Positions 8,438 to 16,460 are shown, counted from the first letter of the stretch. The stretch is 64,000 nucleotides of DNA from Flavobacterium degerlachei (GCF_900106645.1 NZ_FNMV01000007.1:1-64000); one strand, 5' to 3'. Notes: generated by a model not told the origin, from the letters alone. A program made the numbers and translations.

Positions 8438-9106
8438 TTATTTGTTTTTTATTTTGTTATCTGTAGAGACACTCTGCAGTGTGTCTCTACGTGCGTCTCT
8501 ACGTACATTTTCGCACAATTCTATATTTTTTAATCCAGGTTCTATTTCAAATTTACTATTTACATCAATAGCATAAATAGGTAAATTGGTTTTTATAATT
8601 TCATTAACAGCGTCCATTTCCTCTAATCCTATTCCGCCACTCAGGAAAAAGGGTTTTGATGATGGATAATTTGCCAATACTTTCCAATCGAAAGTGGTTC
8701 CGTTTCCTCCAGGCAATTTGCCTTGGGTATCAAAAAGGAAATAATCGCAAAGGGATTCGAAAGGTTTTAAAATATCAAAATCAAAACTATCGATTATCGA
8801 AAATACCTTAATGATTTCAACTTCTTTTGCTAATTTGCTTTTTAATTCTTCACAAAATTCTACAGATTCATTTCCATGCAATTGCACTGCCTGCAAATTG
8901 TGCAGCGCCACCTTATCCAGAATAATATCGATGGTTTCGTTTACAAAAACACCAGTTTTTTTAATTGATTTAGGCAATTTAGGAATCACGCCATCAAAAT
9001 ATCGAGCCGATTTCTCCCAGAATATAAATCCCATATAATCGGGTAGCAGCGATGCTACTTCGAGTATATTGTCGGGATATTTCATTCCGCAGATTTTGAG
9101 TTTCAT
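8438..9106 (-). CDS. trpF: Phosphoribosylanthranilate isomerase
   Basis: Isomerises N-(5'-phosphoribosyl)anthranilate to CdRP, the third step of the branch. The TIM-barrel hallmarks are seen: KICGMK at the N-terminus with the catalytic cysteine (C6), FLSGGIG for phosphate binding, and the catalytic aspartate in AIDVNSKFE. The 222-aa length is slightly long because the last 20 or so residues (RRDARRDTLQS...) are encoded by a palindromic repeat rather than by normal family sequence. The family usually ends just after ELCENVR. Confidence 0.95.
   Translation of the reverse strand: MKLKICGMKYPDNILEVASLLPDYMGFIFWEKSARYFDGVIPKLPKSIKKTGVFVNETIDIILDKVALHNLQAVQLHGNESVEFCEELKSKLAKEVEIIKVFSIIDSFDFDILKPFESLCDYFLFDTQGKLPGGNGTTFDWKVLANYPSSKPFFLSGGIGLEEMDAVNEIIKTNLPIYAIDVNSKFEIEPGLKNIELCENVRRDARRDTLQSVSTDNKIKNK
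8463..8502. repeat. Palindromic repeat inside the 3' end of trpF
   Basis: Perfect 10-bp arms GTAGAGACAC and GTGTCTCTAC (8463-8472 with 8481-8490), followed by another partial copy, GTCTCTAC, at 8495-8502. The repeat is translated as the arginine-rich tail of TrpF. It looks like a mobile or expanding palindromic element that entered the end of a coding sequence. Confidence 0.75.
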
Positions 9107-9135
9107 AGTCTTTTATTTAACGTATTTAACCGCAA

Positions 9136-9153
9136 TCCCGATAATTATCGGGA
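9136..9153. repeat. Palindrome in the trpC-trpF gap
   Basis: An 18-bp perfect palindrome, TCCCGATAATTATCGGGA, within the 134-bp gap between trpC and trpF. It can form a hairpin in the operon mRNA, with no T tract. A related TCCCGA...TCGGGA palindrome occurs at 18188-18203. Confidence 0.6.
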
Positions 9154-9240
9154 CGCTAGGGTTTCGCAAAGTTCACTAAGCTGTACCCTGATTTTAGTTT
9201 ATATCCTCTTTTCTATATTCTTGAATCTTTCTTCTTTTCT

Positions 9241-10026
9241 CTAAAGAGCTAGCTGCTTGATAAATTCAGTTGCAGCTTTACCAGCATTATCGGTTTTCAT
9301 GAAGTTTTCACCAATTAAGAAACCTTTGTATCCGTATGGTTTTAATTCTTGGATGGCTTCAATTGAACTAATACCACTTTCAGAAACTTTTACGAATTCA
9401 TCTGGTATTTGAGCCGCTAATTGCTTGCTAAAATCCAAACTTACTTCAAATGTTTTCAGGTTTCTGTTATTGACACCAATCATGTCTAATGTAGGCATAA
9501 TTGATTTTTCTAACTCTTCTTGATTGTGTACTTCTAATAGAACTTCTAATCCTAAACTTTTAGCAAATTCAGAAAGTAATTTGATTTCTTCACGAGTTAA
9601 AACTGCAGCGATTAGCAAAATCAAATCGGCTCCATGTGCTTTGGCTTCTAGGATTTGGTATTCATCAACAATAAACTCTTTTCGCAATAACGGAATGTTT
9701 ACTGAGGCTCTTGCCAAAAGTAAATCGTCAAGAGAACCGCCAAAATATTTCCCATCAGTCAAAACAGAAATTCCGCAAGCGCCAGCACTTTCATATCCTT
9801 TTACCACTTCTTCCACGGTGAAACCGTGATTGATTACTGACTTTGAAGGAGAACGGCGTTTGTGTTCCGCAATAATTCCCGAGTTGCTGTTTCTTAGATT
9901 CTGACTCAAAGAAATAGTTTCTTTTGCAAAGAAAACCGAAGCTTCCAACTGTGATACCGGAATGATGGATTTCTTGAGAATGACTTCTCGTTTTTTATCT
10001 ACTATTATTTTGTCTAAAATGTTCAT
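9241..10026 (-). CDS. trpC: Indole-3-glycerol-phosphate synthase
   Basis: Closes the indole ring from CdRP with loss of CO2 and water. The 261 aa match the monofunctional enzyme. Family motifs visible are AEHKRRSPSK (residues 53-62, with the catalytic lysine), LRKEFIVDEYQ, GVNNRNL and ESGISS. It is the fourth gene of the operon, after trpD, from which it is separated by a 102-bp repeat-filled gap. Confidence 0.97.
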   Translation of the reverse strand: MNILDKIIVDKKREVILKKSIIPVSQLEASVFFAKETISLSQNLRNSNSGIIAEHKRRSPSKSVINHGFTVEEVVKGYESAGACGISVLTDGKYFGGSLDDLLLARASVNIPLLRKEFIVDEYQILEAKAHGADLILLIAAVLTREEIKLLSEFAKSLGLEVLLEVHNQEELEKSIMPTLDMIGVNNRNLKTFEVSLDFSKQLAAQIPDEFVKVSESGISSIEAIQELKPYGYKGFLIGENFMKTDNAGKAATEFIKQLAL

Positions 10027-10034
10027 AATGTATT

Positions 10035-10138
10035 AGCCCCCTAACCCCCGAAGGGGGAACTATTGGACTCGATTGGGTTCTAATATTAAATTTTTATTTT
10101 ACACTTTGGCAAATTCCCCCCTTGGGGGTTAGGGGGCT
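10035..10138. repeat. Inverted pair of GC-rich repeats between trpD and trpC
   Basis: Two copies of a roughly 25-bp unit (GCCCCCTAACCCCCGAAGGG and its variants) in opposite orientation, at 10035-10059 and 10114-10138, flank about 55 bp of AT-rich sequence. The second copy supplies the last codons and stop of trpD (Ala-Pro-stop read from GCCCCCTAA). Each unit is also internally palindromic (CCCCC-GAA-GGGGG). The layout suggests a small non-autonomous element or BIME-like repeat. Confidence 0.8.
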
Positions 10139-11127
10139 TTACTTAACTCTTGTAACTTATTCAAAGCTTTCAATCCTTTCCCTGATAGTAAACTTTCCTT
10201 GGCTTGTTCAAATCCTTCCAGAGGAGAACATTTTGTCACGGTTGCAATTGCCATTGCAGCATTGGCACAAACGACATTGTTTTGGGCTTCGGTTCCTTTA
10301 CCAGAAATGATATCAGTAAACATTTGAGCCGACTCATCGATGGTTTTTCCACCTTCGATTTCGCTTTGTGATAAAAGACGAACATCAAAACTTTCATGAG
10401 ATAGCATTCCTTCCATACTACTAGTAATAATCTTTGTAGGGCTAGTCAGCGACACTTCGTCGTAACCGTCTAACGAATGCAAAATGGTGAAATTCACATC
10501 AGTGTTTTGATACAAATAAGCATACATTCTGGCGAGTTCCAAATTAAAAACACCTACTAATTGATTTTTTGGAAACGATGGATTTACCATTGGTCCTAAC
10601 ATATTGAAGAAGGTTTTTACCGCTAATTCTTTTCGTATTGGTCCTACGTTTTTCATAGCTGGATGAAATAGGGGAGCGTGTAAAACGCAAATTCCAGCTT
10701 GATCAATACTTCTTTCTAAAAAATCATTCTCATTACTGAATTTGATTCCTAGTTTTTCCATTACGTTGCTTGAACCAGAAATAGAGGAAACACCATAGTT
10801 ACCGTGTTTCGCCACTTTTATTCCCGCTCCAGCCGCTACAAAAGAGGCTAGGGTTGATATGTTGAAAGTGTCTTTTCCGTCACCACCAGTTCCACATAAA
10901 TCGATTGCATTGTATGCGGATAGATCTACGCGAATACACAATTCTAATAAGGCTTCTCTAAAACCGGCAAGTTCTTCGATACTAATGCTACGCATCATAT
11001 ATACAGTCAAAAATGCTGATATTTGACTTGGATTATAGCTTCCGTTTGAAATATTAACCAATACATTTTTTGCCTCTTCTTTCGAAAGCATTTCGTGATT
11101 GATTAATCTATTTAATATGTTTTTCAT
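10129..11127 (-). CDS. trpD: Anthranilate phosphoribosyltransferase
   Basis: Transfers phosphoribose from PRPP to anthranilate. The 332-aa length is normal. The PRPP-binding motif CGTGGDGKDTFNIST (about residues 79-93) and KHGNYGVSS are clear. The stop codon and the last residues derive from the repeat element overlapping its 3' end. Third gene of the operon, after trpG. Confidence 0.97.
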   Translation of the reverse strand: MKNILNRLINHEMLSKEEAKNVLVNISNGSYNPSQISAFLTVYMMRSISIEELAGFREALLELCIRVDLSAYNAIDLCGTGGDGKDTFNISTLASFVAAGAGIKVAKHGNYGVSSISGSSNVMEKLGIKFSNENDFLERSIDQAGICVLHAPLFHPAMKNVGPIRKELAVKTFFNMLGPMVNPSFPKNQLVGVFNLELARMYAYLYQNTDVNFTILHSLDGYDEVSLTSPTKIITSSMEGMLSHESFDVRLLSQSEIEGGKTIDESAQMFTDIISGKGTEAQNNVVCANAAMAIATVTKCSPLEGFEQAKESLLSGKGLKALNKLQELSKAP

Positions 11128-11128
11128 A

Positions 11129-11238
11129 AGCCTCCCCCAACCCCTCCGATGGAGGGGAGCAACCTACTGGGGTAAATAGGGTTTTAAATTTATAATGTCT
11201 TTTGCTAGTTTATCCCCCCTTTGGGGGTTAGGGGGCTT
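11129..11238. repeat. Inverted pair of GC-rich repeats between trpG and trpD
   Basis: A CCTCCCCCAACCCCTCCGAT-type copy at 11129-11160 and an opposite copy ending GGGGGTTAGGGGGCTTTT at about 11212-11238 flank an AT-rich spacer. The copy at 11212-11238 lies inside trpG and is translated as its C-terminal SPLTPKGG. Confidence 0.78.
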
Positions 11239-11798
11239 TTTACCCAATTTTCTAACATTTTTTTTCCGTTTGGCGTTAAAACGCTTTCAGGATGAAACTG
11301 CACTCCACGAACATCAAATGTTTTGTGTCGCAATGACATTACTTGACCATTTTCATCAAAAGAAGTCGCTTCCAAAACATCTGGTAACGTAGTATCTACC
11401 ACCCAAGAATGATAGCGTCCCACTTCAAATTCATTTCCCAATCCTTCAAATAGTAATTCATCATCAACCACCGTTTTTACCATTGTAGCGACACCGTGAT
11501 ATACTTTATCTAGGTTAGAAAGTGTACCTCCAAAAACTTCACCTATGGCCTGTTGTCCTAAACATACACCAAGAATACTTTTGGTAGGGGCATATTTCCG
11601 AATCACTGCTTTCAATAAACCAGCTTCTTCAGGAATTCCAGGTCCAGGAGAAAGCAATATCTTATCGAAACTAGATATTTCATCGATATCAAATTCATCG
11701 TTTCTATATACGGTTACTTCACAATTCAAATCTTCCAGATAGTGAACTAGATTATATGTGAAGCTATCGTAATTGTCTATGACTAGTATTTTTTTCAT
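11205..11798 (-). CDS. trpG: Anthranilate synthase component II (glutamine amidotransferase)
   Basis: Supplies ammonia from glutamine to TrpE. The class-I amidotransferase triad is present: C79 in LGVCLGQ, H169 and E171 in FHPES. PGPG at residues 51-54 is also typical. The 197-aa protein ends with SPLTPKGG (188-195), which is encoded by the intergenic GC-rich repeat and not by ancestral family sequence; typical enzymes end near residue 187. This sequence may also serve folate synthesis as PabA, but its place between trpE and trpD marks it as TrpG. Confidence 0.96.
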   Translation of the reverse strand: MKKILVIDNYDSFTYNLVHYLEDLNCEVTVYRNDEFDIDEISSFDKILLSPGPGIPEEAGLLKAVIRKYAPTKSILGVCLGQQAIGEVFGGTLSNLDKVYHGVATMVKTVVDDELLFEGLGNEFEVGRYHSWVVDTTLPDVLEATSFDENGQVMSLRHKTFDVRGVQFHPESVLTPNGKKMLENWVKSPLTPKGGIN

Positions 11799-11803
11799 CT
11801 TTC

Positions 11804-11919
11804 AGCCCCCTAACCCCCGAAGGGGGAATAGCTACAGGGGGAGCGTAGTTTTTAATTATTATTATAGTTTAAATTCAACTCCGCACAGCGAAGTTCCCCC
11901 TTCGGGGGCTAGGGGGCTT
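11804..11919. repeat. Inverted pair of GC-rich repeats between trpE and trpG
   Basis: Opposed copies at 11804-11828 (AGCCCCCTAACCCCCGAAGG...) and 11893-11919 flank about 64 bp. They fill nearly the whole trpE-trpG gap; the second copy begins directly at the trpE stop. No gene is seen in the spacer. Confidence 0.8.
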
Positions 11920-13318
11920 ATATTGTTTCCGCCAAATCCAAAGCGGTATTCAGTGCTCTTAATTTGTTATACACTTCCTCCATTTCGCTTTCTTCATCTG
12001 AGCTGGCTACGATTCCGGCACCGGCTTGTGAATGTAATTGGTGATTTTTACTTAGGAACGTTCGGATCATAATAGCATGGTTAAAGTTTCCTTCAAAATC
12101 CATAAAGCCTATTGCGCCACCATAAAAATTGCGGTTTGTTTTTTCATATTCCTCAATAAGCTGCATCGCTCTGTGCTTTGGAGCTCCACTTAAGGTTCCT
12201 GCTGGAAAAGTGTCGGCTACGACTTGCATAGTTGTTGCATTTGGGTGTAAATATCCTGATACTTTTGAAACCAAGTGTATGACATGAGAGAAGAACTGTA
12301 CTTCCCTGTATTTTTCTACTTCTACACCATGTCCATTTCTACTCAAATCATTTCGAGCCAAATCGACCAACATTACATGCTCACTATTTTCTTTTTTATC
12401 TTCAGATAATTGTTTTGCAAGAACGGCGTCTTTTTCATCATCTCCAGTACGTTTGAAAGTTCCAGCTATAGGATGAATTTCGGCTTTACGGTCCTTGACG
12501 ATAATTTGTGCTTCGGGTGAAGAACCAAATATTTTAAAATCACCATAATCAAAAAAGAAGAGGTAAGGGGAAGGGTTGATGCTTCGCAATGCTCTATAAA
12601 CGTTGAACTCATCTCCTTTAAATCCTTGAGTAAACCTTCGGGATAATACTAATTGGAAAACATCACCACGGAAACAATGCTTTTTGGCCAAGCCCACATT
12701 ATGCTTAAATTCTTCATCAGTCAAGTTAGAGAAACCTTCTCCTTCTTTTGTGAATTTGTACGAAGCAATATTTCTGGATTGTAGTAGTTGCTCCATTTCA
12801 GAAATGTTATTTTTCCCTTCGAGACTATGACAGAAAATATACGCTTGATTTTTAAAATGGTTGATCGCGATGATATTTTGGTAAACAGCATAATAAACAT
12901 CAGGAATAGAAATGCTATTGTCCTTTTTGGCAACAGTTACTTTTTCAAAATAGCGAACGGCATCATAAGAGATATAACCAAACAGCCCATTATTGATAAA
13001 TTTGAAATCGTTTTTTTCTGATTTGAATTGATGTGAAAACTCTTGAATGATTTCAGGAATATTTGTGTTTACATCGATAGCAATTTTCTCAGAGCTACCA
13101 TCAGGATAGGATTTGAAAATAGTTTCATTTTCAATTTTTATCGAAGCTATAGGATTACAACAGATATAAGAAAAACTGTTGTCACTTCCATGATAGTCGC
13201 TACTTTCAAGTAATAAGCTATTGGGGAATTTATCACGTATTTTTAAATACACACTGACAGGGGTTATAGTGTCTGCGAGTATTTGTTTGTATTTTGTATT
13301 TAGTGTAAATAGTTTCAA
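11918..13318 (-). CDS. trpE: Anthranilate synthase component I
   Basis: Converts chorismate to anthranilate with TrpG-supplied ammonia. The 466-aa protein has an N-terminal regulatory part with LLESSDYHG (residues 35-43), the LLES motif associated with tryptophan feedback binding, and a C-terminal chorismate-binding domain with HPIAGTFKRTGD, DLARNDLSRNG, PAGTLSGAPK and GGAIGFMDF. It is the first structural gene of the operon and is preceded by a leader peptide and attenuator. Confidence 0.97.
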   Translation of the reverse strand: MKLFTLNTKYKQILADTITPVSVYLKIRDKFPNSLLLESSDYHGSDNSFSYICCNPIASIKIENETIFKSYPDGSSEKIAIDVNTNIPEIIQEFSHQFKSEKNDFKFINNGLFGYISYDAVRYFEKVTVAKKDNSISIPDVYYAVYQNIIAINHFKNQAYIFCHSLEGKNNISEMEQLLQSRNIASYKFTKEGEGFSNLTDEEFKHNVGLAKKHCFRGDVFQLVLSRRFTQGFKGDEFNVYRALRSINPSPYLFFFDYGDFKIFGSSPEAQIIVKDRKAEIHPIAGTFKRTGDDEKDAVLAKQLSEDKKENSEHVMLVDLARNDLSRNGHGVEVEKYREVQFFSHVIHLVSKVSGYLHPNATTMQVVADTFPAGTLSGAPKHRAMQLIEEYEKTNRNFYGGAIGFMDFEGNFNHAIMIRTFLSKNHQLHSQAGAGIVASSDEESEMEEVYNKLRALNTALDLAETI

Positions 13319-13371
13319 AATGAATAAATTTTAAGATTTTTAATGATATGAAAAGCAAAAAATATCGACAT

Positions 13372-13404
13372 AAAAAAAAGGCTTGTCGTCATGACAAGCC
13401 TTTT
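13372..13404 (-). terminator. trp attenuator terminator hairpin
   Basis: On the minus strand, AAAAGGCTTGTC pairs with GACAAGCCTTTT (12 bp, arms 13393-13404 and 13376-13387) around a 5-base loop, followed by a run of T (13372-13379). It lies 41 bp after the Trp-rich leader ORF and 54 bp before the trpE start. A TAAG-CU-CC stretch at about 13429-13436 (minus strand) can pair with GGCTTG of the first arm and is a candidate antiterminator. Confidence 0.88.
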
Positions 13405-13444
13405 ATATTTATATATGATAATACTATAGGAGCTTAGTTCACGA

Positions 13445-13483
13445 CTATTGACGTAAATTGTTCCACCACCAAGTATTGTTCAT
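13445..13483 (-). CDS. trpL: trp operon leader peptide, MNNTWWWNNLRQ
   Basis: A 12-codon ORF with three consecutive TGG codons, ending in TAG, directly upstream of the terminator hairpin that precedes trpE. An in-frame ATG at 13495 would lengthen it to 16 codons (MKTTMNNT...). This is the layout of ribosome-mediated transcription attenuation: ribosomes stall at Trp codons when charged tRNA-Trp is scarce, letting an antiterminator form. I infer the function from layout; base pairing was judged by eye. Confidence 0.88.
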   Translation of the reverse strand: MNNTWWWNNLRQ

Positions 13484-13499
13484 TGTTGTTTTCATACTA

Positions 13500-13507
13500 C
13501 AAATATA
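13500..13507 (-). promoter_or_regulatory. Candidate -7 element of the trp operon (TATATTTG)
   Basis: A perfect TAnnTTTG on the minus strand, 17 bp upstream of the ATG at 13483 and 5 bp upstream of the ATG at 13495. With initiation a few bases downstream, the leader peptide would most likely start at 13483. No convincing TTG is seen at the normal -33 spacing. Confidence 0.5.
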
Positions 13508-13596
13508 TAAATGTAATTTGGTTAATCGTATACATTAAACCAAAAAAAATCTGATTTTTTCATCTTTTTTGTTACATTATTTCAGAGTATGAAATA

Positions 13597-13622
13597 AAAA
13601 ACCCAACAATTTCTTGTTGGGT
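13597..13622 (-). terminator. Terminator after the YceI gene
   Basis: A 9-bp stem ACCCAACAA/TTGTTGGGT (13601-13609 with 13614-13622) with a T tract on the minus strand, 28 bp after the YceI stop. It separates the marR-nitroreductase-yceI unit from the trp operon. Confidence 0.82.
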
Positions 13623-13650
13623 GAATTAGTAAACAGGGTATTATAAAATA

Positions 13651-14217
13651 TTAGAATTTTAAAGCTACAGCCAATTCAAATTCATCAGAAATTGCTTTGT
13701 CTCCTAGGTTATCGAAGAAACTTCCTGAACCGTATTTAATGTCATATTTAGTTCTGTCAACGTTAAATTTAGTTGCAGCAGTATTTCCAGTTACAGCAAG
13801 ATCAAATGCAACAGGACTTGTTTTTCCTTTGATAGTTAAATCAGCAGTTACAGCATAAACACCTTTTGCCTTAGCAGTGATCGTTTTGAAATCTAATGTT
13901 GATGTTGAGAATTTTTCAGTTCCAAAGAAATCTTCTGATTTCAAGTGACCGTTTAATTTCCCTAAGTATTCCCCTTTTAAATCTGTTGCAGTCAATGAGT
14001 TCATATCAACAGTAAAAGTTCCACCTACTAATTTTGCTCCTTTAAAAACAAGTGCTCCATCTTTAATGTTTACTGTTCCTTCATGTTGTCCAGTTACTTT
14101 TTTACCAACCCAGTTGATTGTACTTGCTGATGCATCTACTTTTTTTGTTTGCGCAGATACTGACACTGTAGATAAAACTACTACTAATGCTAATGCAATT
14201 GATTTTAAATTTTTCAT
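13651..14217 (-). CDS. YceI family periplasmic protein
   Basis: A 188-aa protein with a signal peptide (MKNLKSIALALVVVLSTVSVSA) and a YceI lipocalin-like beta barrel. Typical features are the N-terminal STINWVGKKVTGQHEG, KSEDFFGTEKFSTSTLDF and the C-terminal EFELAVALKF. YceI proteins bind isoprenoid-like or other hydrophobic ligands in the periplasm. It is the last gene of a marR-nitroreductase-yceI unit, 39 bp after the nitroreductase gene. Confidence 0.93.
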   Translation of the reverse strand: MKNLKSIALALVVVLSTVSVSAQTKKVDASASTINWVGKKVTGQHEGTVNIKDGALVFKGAKLVGGTFTVDMNSLTATDLKGEYLGKLNGHLKSEDFFGTEKFSTSTLDFKTITAKAKGVYAVTADLTIKGKTSPVAFDLAVTGNTAATKFNVDRTKYDIKYGSGSFFDNLGDKAISDEFELAVALKF

Positions 14218-14256
14218 TTGTTTAATTTTTGTGTTTGAATTGAAATGGATTAATAA

Positions 14257-14889
14257 TTATAGTGTGATGAACAAATCATCTTTTGATTTTCTAACTTTTT
14301 TGTGGTGTTGTGTAGCATCTTCTTCATGACGGTATCCTACTGGAGCAATCACTGCTGCATTTAAGTTTAGTTTGTCTAAACCTAAAATGGCATTAAACTC
14401 TGCTGCATTGAAACCTTCCATTGGCGTAGCATCAATATTTAACTCAGCTGCTGCACTTAACAAGTTTCCTAAAGCAATGTAGGTTTGTTTTGCTGTCCAA
14501 ACATCTTTAGCATCTTCAGGAATTGGTTTTACATATCCTTTCATGTAATCGCCATAACCAGTCAAAGCGTCGATTGGTAATTCTCTGATTTCACTTGTGT
14601 TTTTCAAGTAAGCATCAATTTCAGCGTCACCAACATTTGTTTGATTAGCAAAAATAAATAAATGCGAAGCATCTATAATTTGCGATTGTCCATAAGCAGC
14701 GGGCAATAATTGTGCCTTAATTTCTGGATTTTCAACAATTATAACTTTATAAAGTTGTAATCCAAATGCCGAAGCACTCAATCGAACTGCTTCTTTAAGA
14801 AAATCTAAATCGGATTCTGATATTTTTTTTGCTGCGTCAAATTTTTTTGTAGCATAACGCCAGTTTTGTTTATCTAAAAAGGTAGTCAT
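14257..14889 (-). CDS. NAD(P)H-dependent oxidoreductase, nitroreductase family
   Basis: A 210-aa flavoprotein of the NfsB/YfkO type. The N-terminal WRYATKKFD and the SASAFGLQLYKVIIV segment (FMN binding) and the C-terminal AVIAPVGYRHEEDATQ are characteristic. Expected to reduce quinones or nitro compounds using FMN and NAD(P)H. It follows marR by 11 bp, suggesting control by that regulator. A paralogue lies at 16489-17121. Confidence 0.92.
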   Translation of the reverse strand: MTTFLDKQNWRYATKKFDAAKKISESDLDFLKEAVRLSASAFGLQLYKVIIVENPEIKAQLLPAAYGQSQIIDASHLFIFANQTNVGDAEIDAYLKNTSEIRELPIDALTGYGDYMKGYVKPIPEDAKDVWTAKQTYIALGNLLSAAAELNIDATPMEGFNAAEFNAILGLDKLNLNAAVIAPVGYRHEEDATQHHKKVRKSKDDLFITL

Positions 14890-14900
14890 AATTTTTATAT

Positions 14901-15356
14901 TTATTGATTTCTGTATTTTTCTAATAATGTATTTAATAATTCTAATTCTTCTGTATTTAAATTCTGGGAGAAATAGTTTTCATGCTCAATCACTTTGGGA
15001 TCTAGTTCAGTTAAAACATCTAATCCTTTTTGAGTAATCATCACTTCAATTTTTCTTCTGTTGTCAGGACAAACATTTCGGGTTACAAAATTTTTTAATA
15101 ATAGTTTATCTACTAATCGAGTGGTATTACTAGTCTTAGCAATCATGCGTTCTTGTATGGCACACATATTAGCCGGATTTCCTTTCTGACCTCTTAATAT
15201 GCGTAAAACATTGTATTGTTCTCCAGATAAATCATACGGTTTTAATATTTCATTAAATTTTTCATTTGTAACATTTTGTGTGTACAAAATATTTAAAATA
15301 ATTTTTTTAGAAATATCTAACGGTATTGTGCTTTTTATTTCATCTTCAATTTTCAT
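14901..15356 (-). CDS. MarR family transcriptional regulator
   Basis: A 151-aa winged-helix regulator: helix region QYNVLRILRGQKGNPANMCAIQERM, then recognition helix TSNTTRLVDKLLLKNFV and wing with RNVCPDNRRKIEVMITQKG. It is the first gene of a unit with a nitroreductase and YceI. Its promoter carries two ATTTGT-N4-ACAAAT palindromes, so autorepression released by a phenolic, quinone or oxidant signal is likely. Confidence 0.92.
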   Translation of the reverse strand: MKIEDEIKSTIPLDISKKIILNILYTQNVTNEKFNEILKPYDLSGEQYNVLRILRGQKGNPANMCAIQERMIAKTSNTTRLVDKLLLKNFVTRNVCPDNRRKIEVMITQKGLDVLTELDPKVIEHENYFSQNLNTEELELLNTLLEKYRNQ

Positions 15357-15370
15357 AACAAGCTTTTCTT

Positions 15371-15416
15371 ATTTGTTGGTACAAATGTAGCACTTTTTTA
15401 ATTTGTATATACAAAT
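15371..15416 (-). promoter_or_regulatory. MarR promoter with two operator palindromes
   Basis: ATTTGTTGGTACAAAT (15371-15386) and ATTTGTATATACAAAT (15401-15416, a perfect palindrome) share the arms ATTTGT-N4-ACAAAT. Their centres are 30 bp apart, close to three helical turns. On the minus strand a -7 element TACATTTG (15382-15389) overlaps the first, and TTTG (15412-15415), a -33 candidate 22 bases upstream, lies in the second. Binding would block polymerase directly. The remaining gap 15417-15687 shows no gene. Confidence 0.75.
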
Positions 15417-15687
15417 GTTAGGTTAAAAAAATGTTATTGTTTTATTTAAACCAAAACAAAAAATAATCAAGTTGCTGTATATTAATGTATTAGTTGTTTT
15501 TTTTTAAATAAAAAAAATCTTCCGTCTAAAAAGATATATTTTTAAATTAGTATGAAATAGTGCTTTTGAGATTAGTTTTAAAAGGCAATACGAGTAGTGT
15601 AAAACTCTTTTAGTACCTACTTTTTTGGGCTATTTAGAATTAGAAGCAAATGTTTGATTCCTTACCACAAGAAAAAAAGGATTAATT

Positions 15688-16221
15688 CTACTTATTTATA
15701 AGTTCGTAAATAACATTAGAATCATTCTGCTGATCTTTTCTATTTTCCATAAAATGAAAGCCCGTTTTTTCTAATATTTTTTTAGAACTTTCATTTTTAT
15801 GATGGGTGAATGCCTCGATCTTGGCTAGCTTTAGTTCATTAAAACCAAAATCGATAATACGCTGTAGTACTTCGGTCATGATTCCTTTATTTTGAAATTC
15901 TGGACTTAATCCATAACCAACCTCAGCAATGGTGTGGTTCTCCGAAAAATTCCACAAACAAATAGTACCAATAAGTTCAGGTTGATTATTATAAACGATT
16001 CCCCAAGTCACCGATTTATTGTTCTCAAAGTCTTGATTGATATCGGTAATAAATTGCAAGGCTTGTTCGAGCGTTTTTGTTTTTCGGTTTTCTGGTCTTT
16101 CGATGAATTGATTAATGGTTGCATCCGATCGTAAGTATAAAATAACTGGAGCATCAGATTCTTCAACTTTTCTTAGTAATAGACGCTCTGATTTTATTTC
16201 TGGAAAAGGTGAAAAATTCAT
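15688..16221 (-). CDS. RimJ/RimL-type GNAT acetyltransferase
   Basis: A 177-aa protein with SERLLLRKVEESDAPVILYLRSD at the N-terminus and AEVGYGLSPEFQNKGIMTEV followed by a HHKNESSKKILEKTGFH segment, typical of the ribosomal-protein alanine acetyltransferase branch of GNATs. The substrate cannot be deduced. It lies alone between the two MarR/nitroreductase modules. Confidence 0.9.
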   Translation of the reverse strand: MNFSPFPEIKSERLLLRKVEESDAPVILYLRSDATINQFIERPENRKTKTLEQALQFITDINQDFENNKSVTWGIVYNNQPELIGTICLWNFSENHTIAEVGYGLSPEFQNKGIMTEVLQRIIDFGFNELKLAKIEAFTHHKNESSKKILEKTGFHFMENRKDQQNDSNVIYELINK

Positions 16222-16420
16222 TTTGGTTTCGTTTTGATGGTAACGAATATAAGAAATATACGGCTATAATTAAAATTTTGGTTGTTGGGAATCACTGCGT
16301 ATTTATTTGCAAACTTGTCTTTTTTGCAAACTAAAATTCTATGCTAGCTTGAGACTTATGATTTCTATACTAAAGGATGTTTTCATGAGTAGCGTAGTTA
16401 TTAACTTCAAGTTACGCGAT

Positions 16421-16460
16421 AAAAAAAAGCGGCTTGAGTTAATACCCACGCCGCTTTTTA
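16421..16460 (-). terminator. Terminator after the second nitroreductase gene
   Basis: AAAAAGCGGC (about 16424-16433) and GCCGCTTTTT (16450-16459) form a 10-bp stem around a longer loop, with a T run on the minus strand, about 30 bp past the nitroreductase stop. Confidence 0.7.

Noticed and set aside
10122..13021. Several plus-strand ORFs opposite trpD, trpG and trpE
   Set aside because: They are antisense to well-identified trp genes and have no independent start context or motif.
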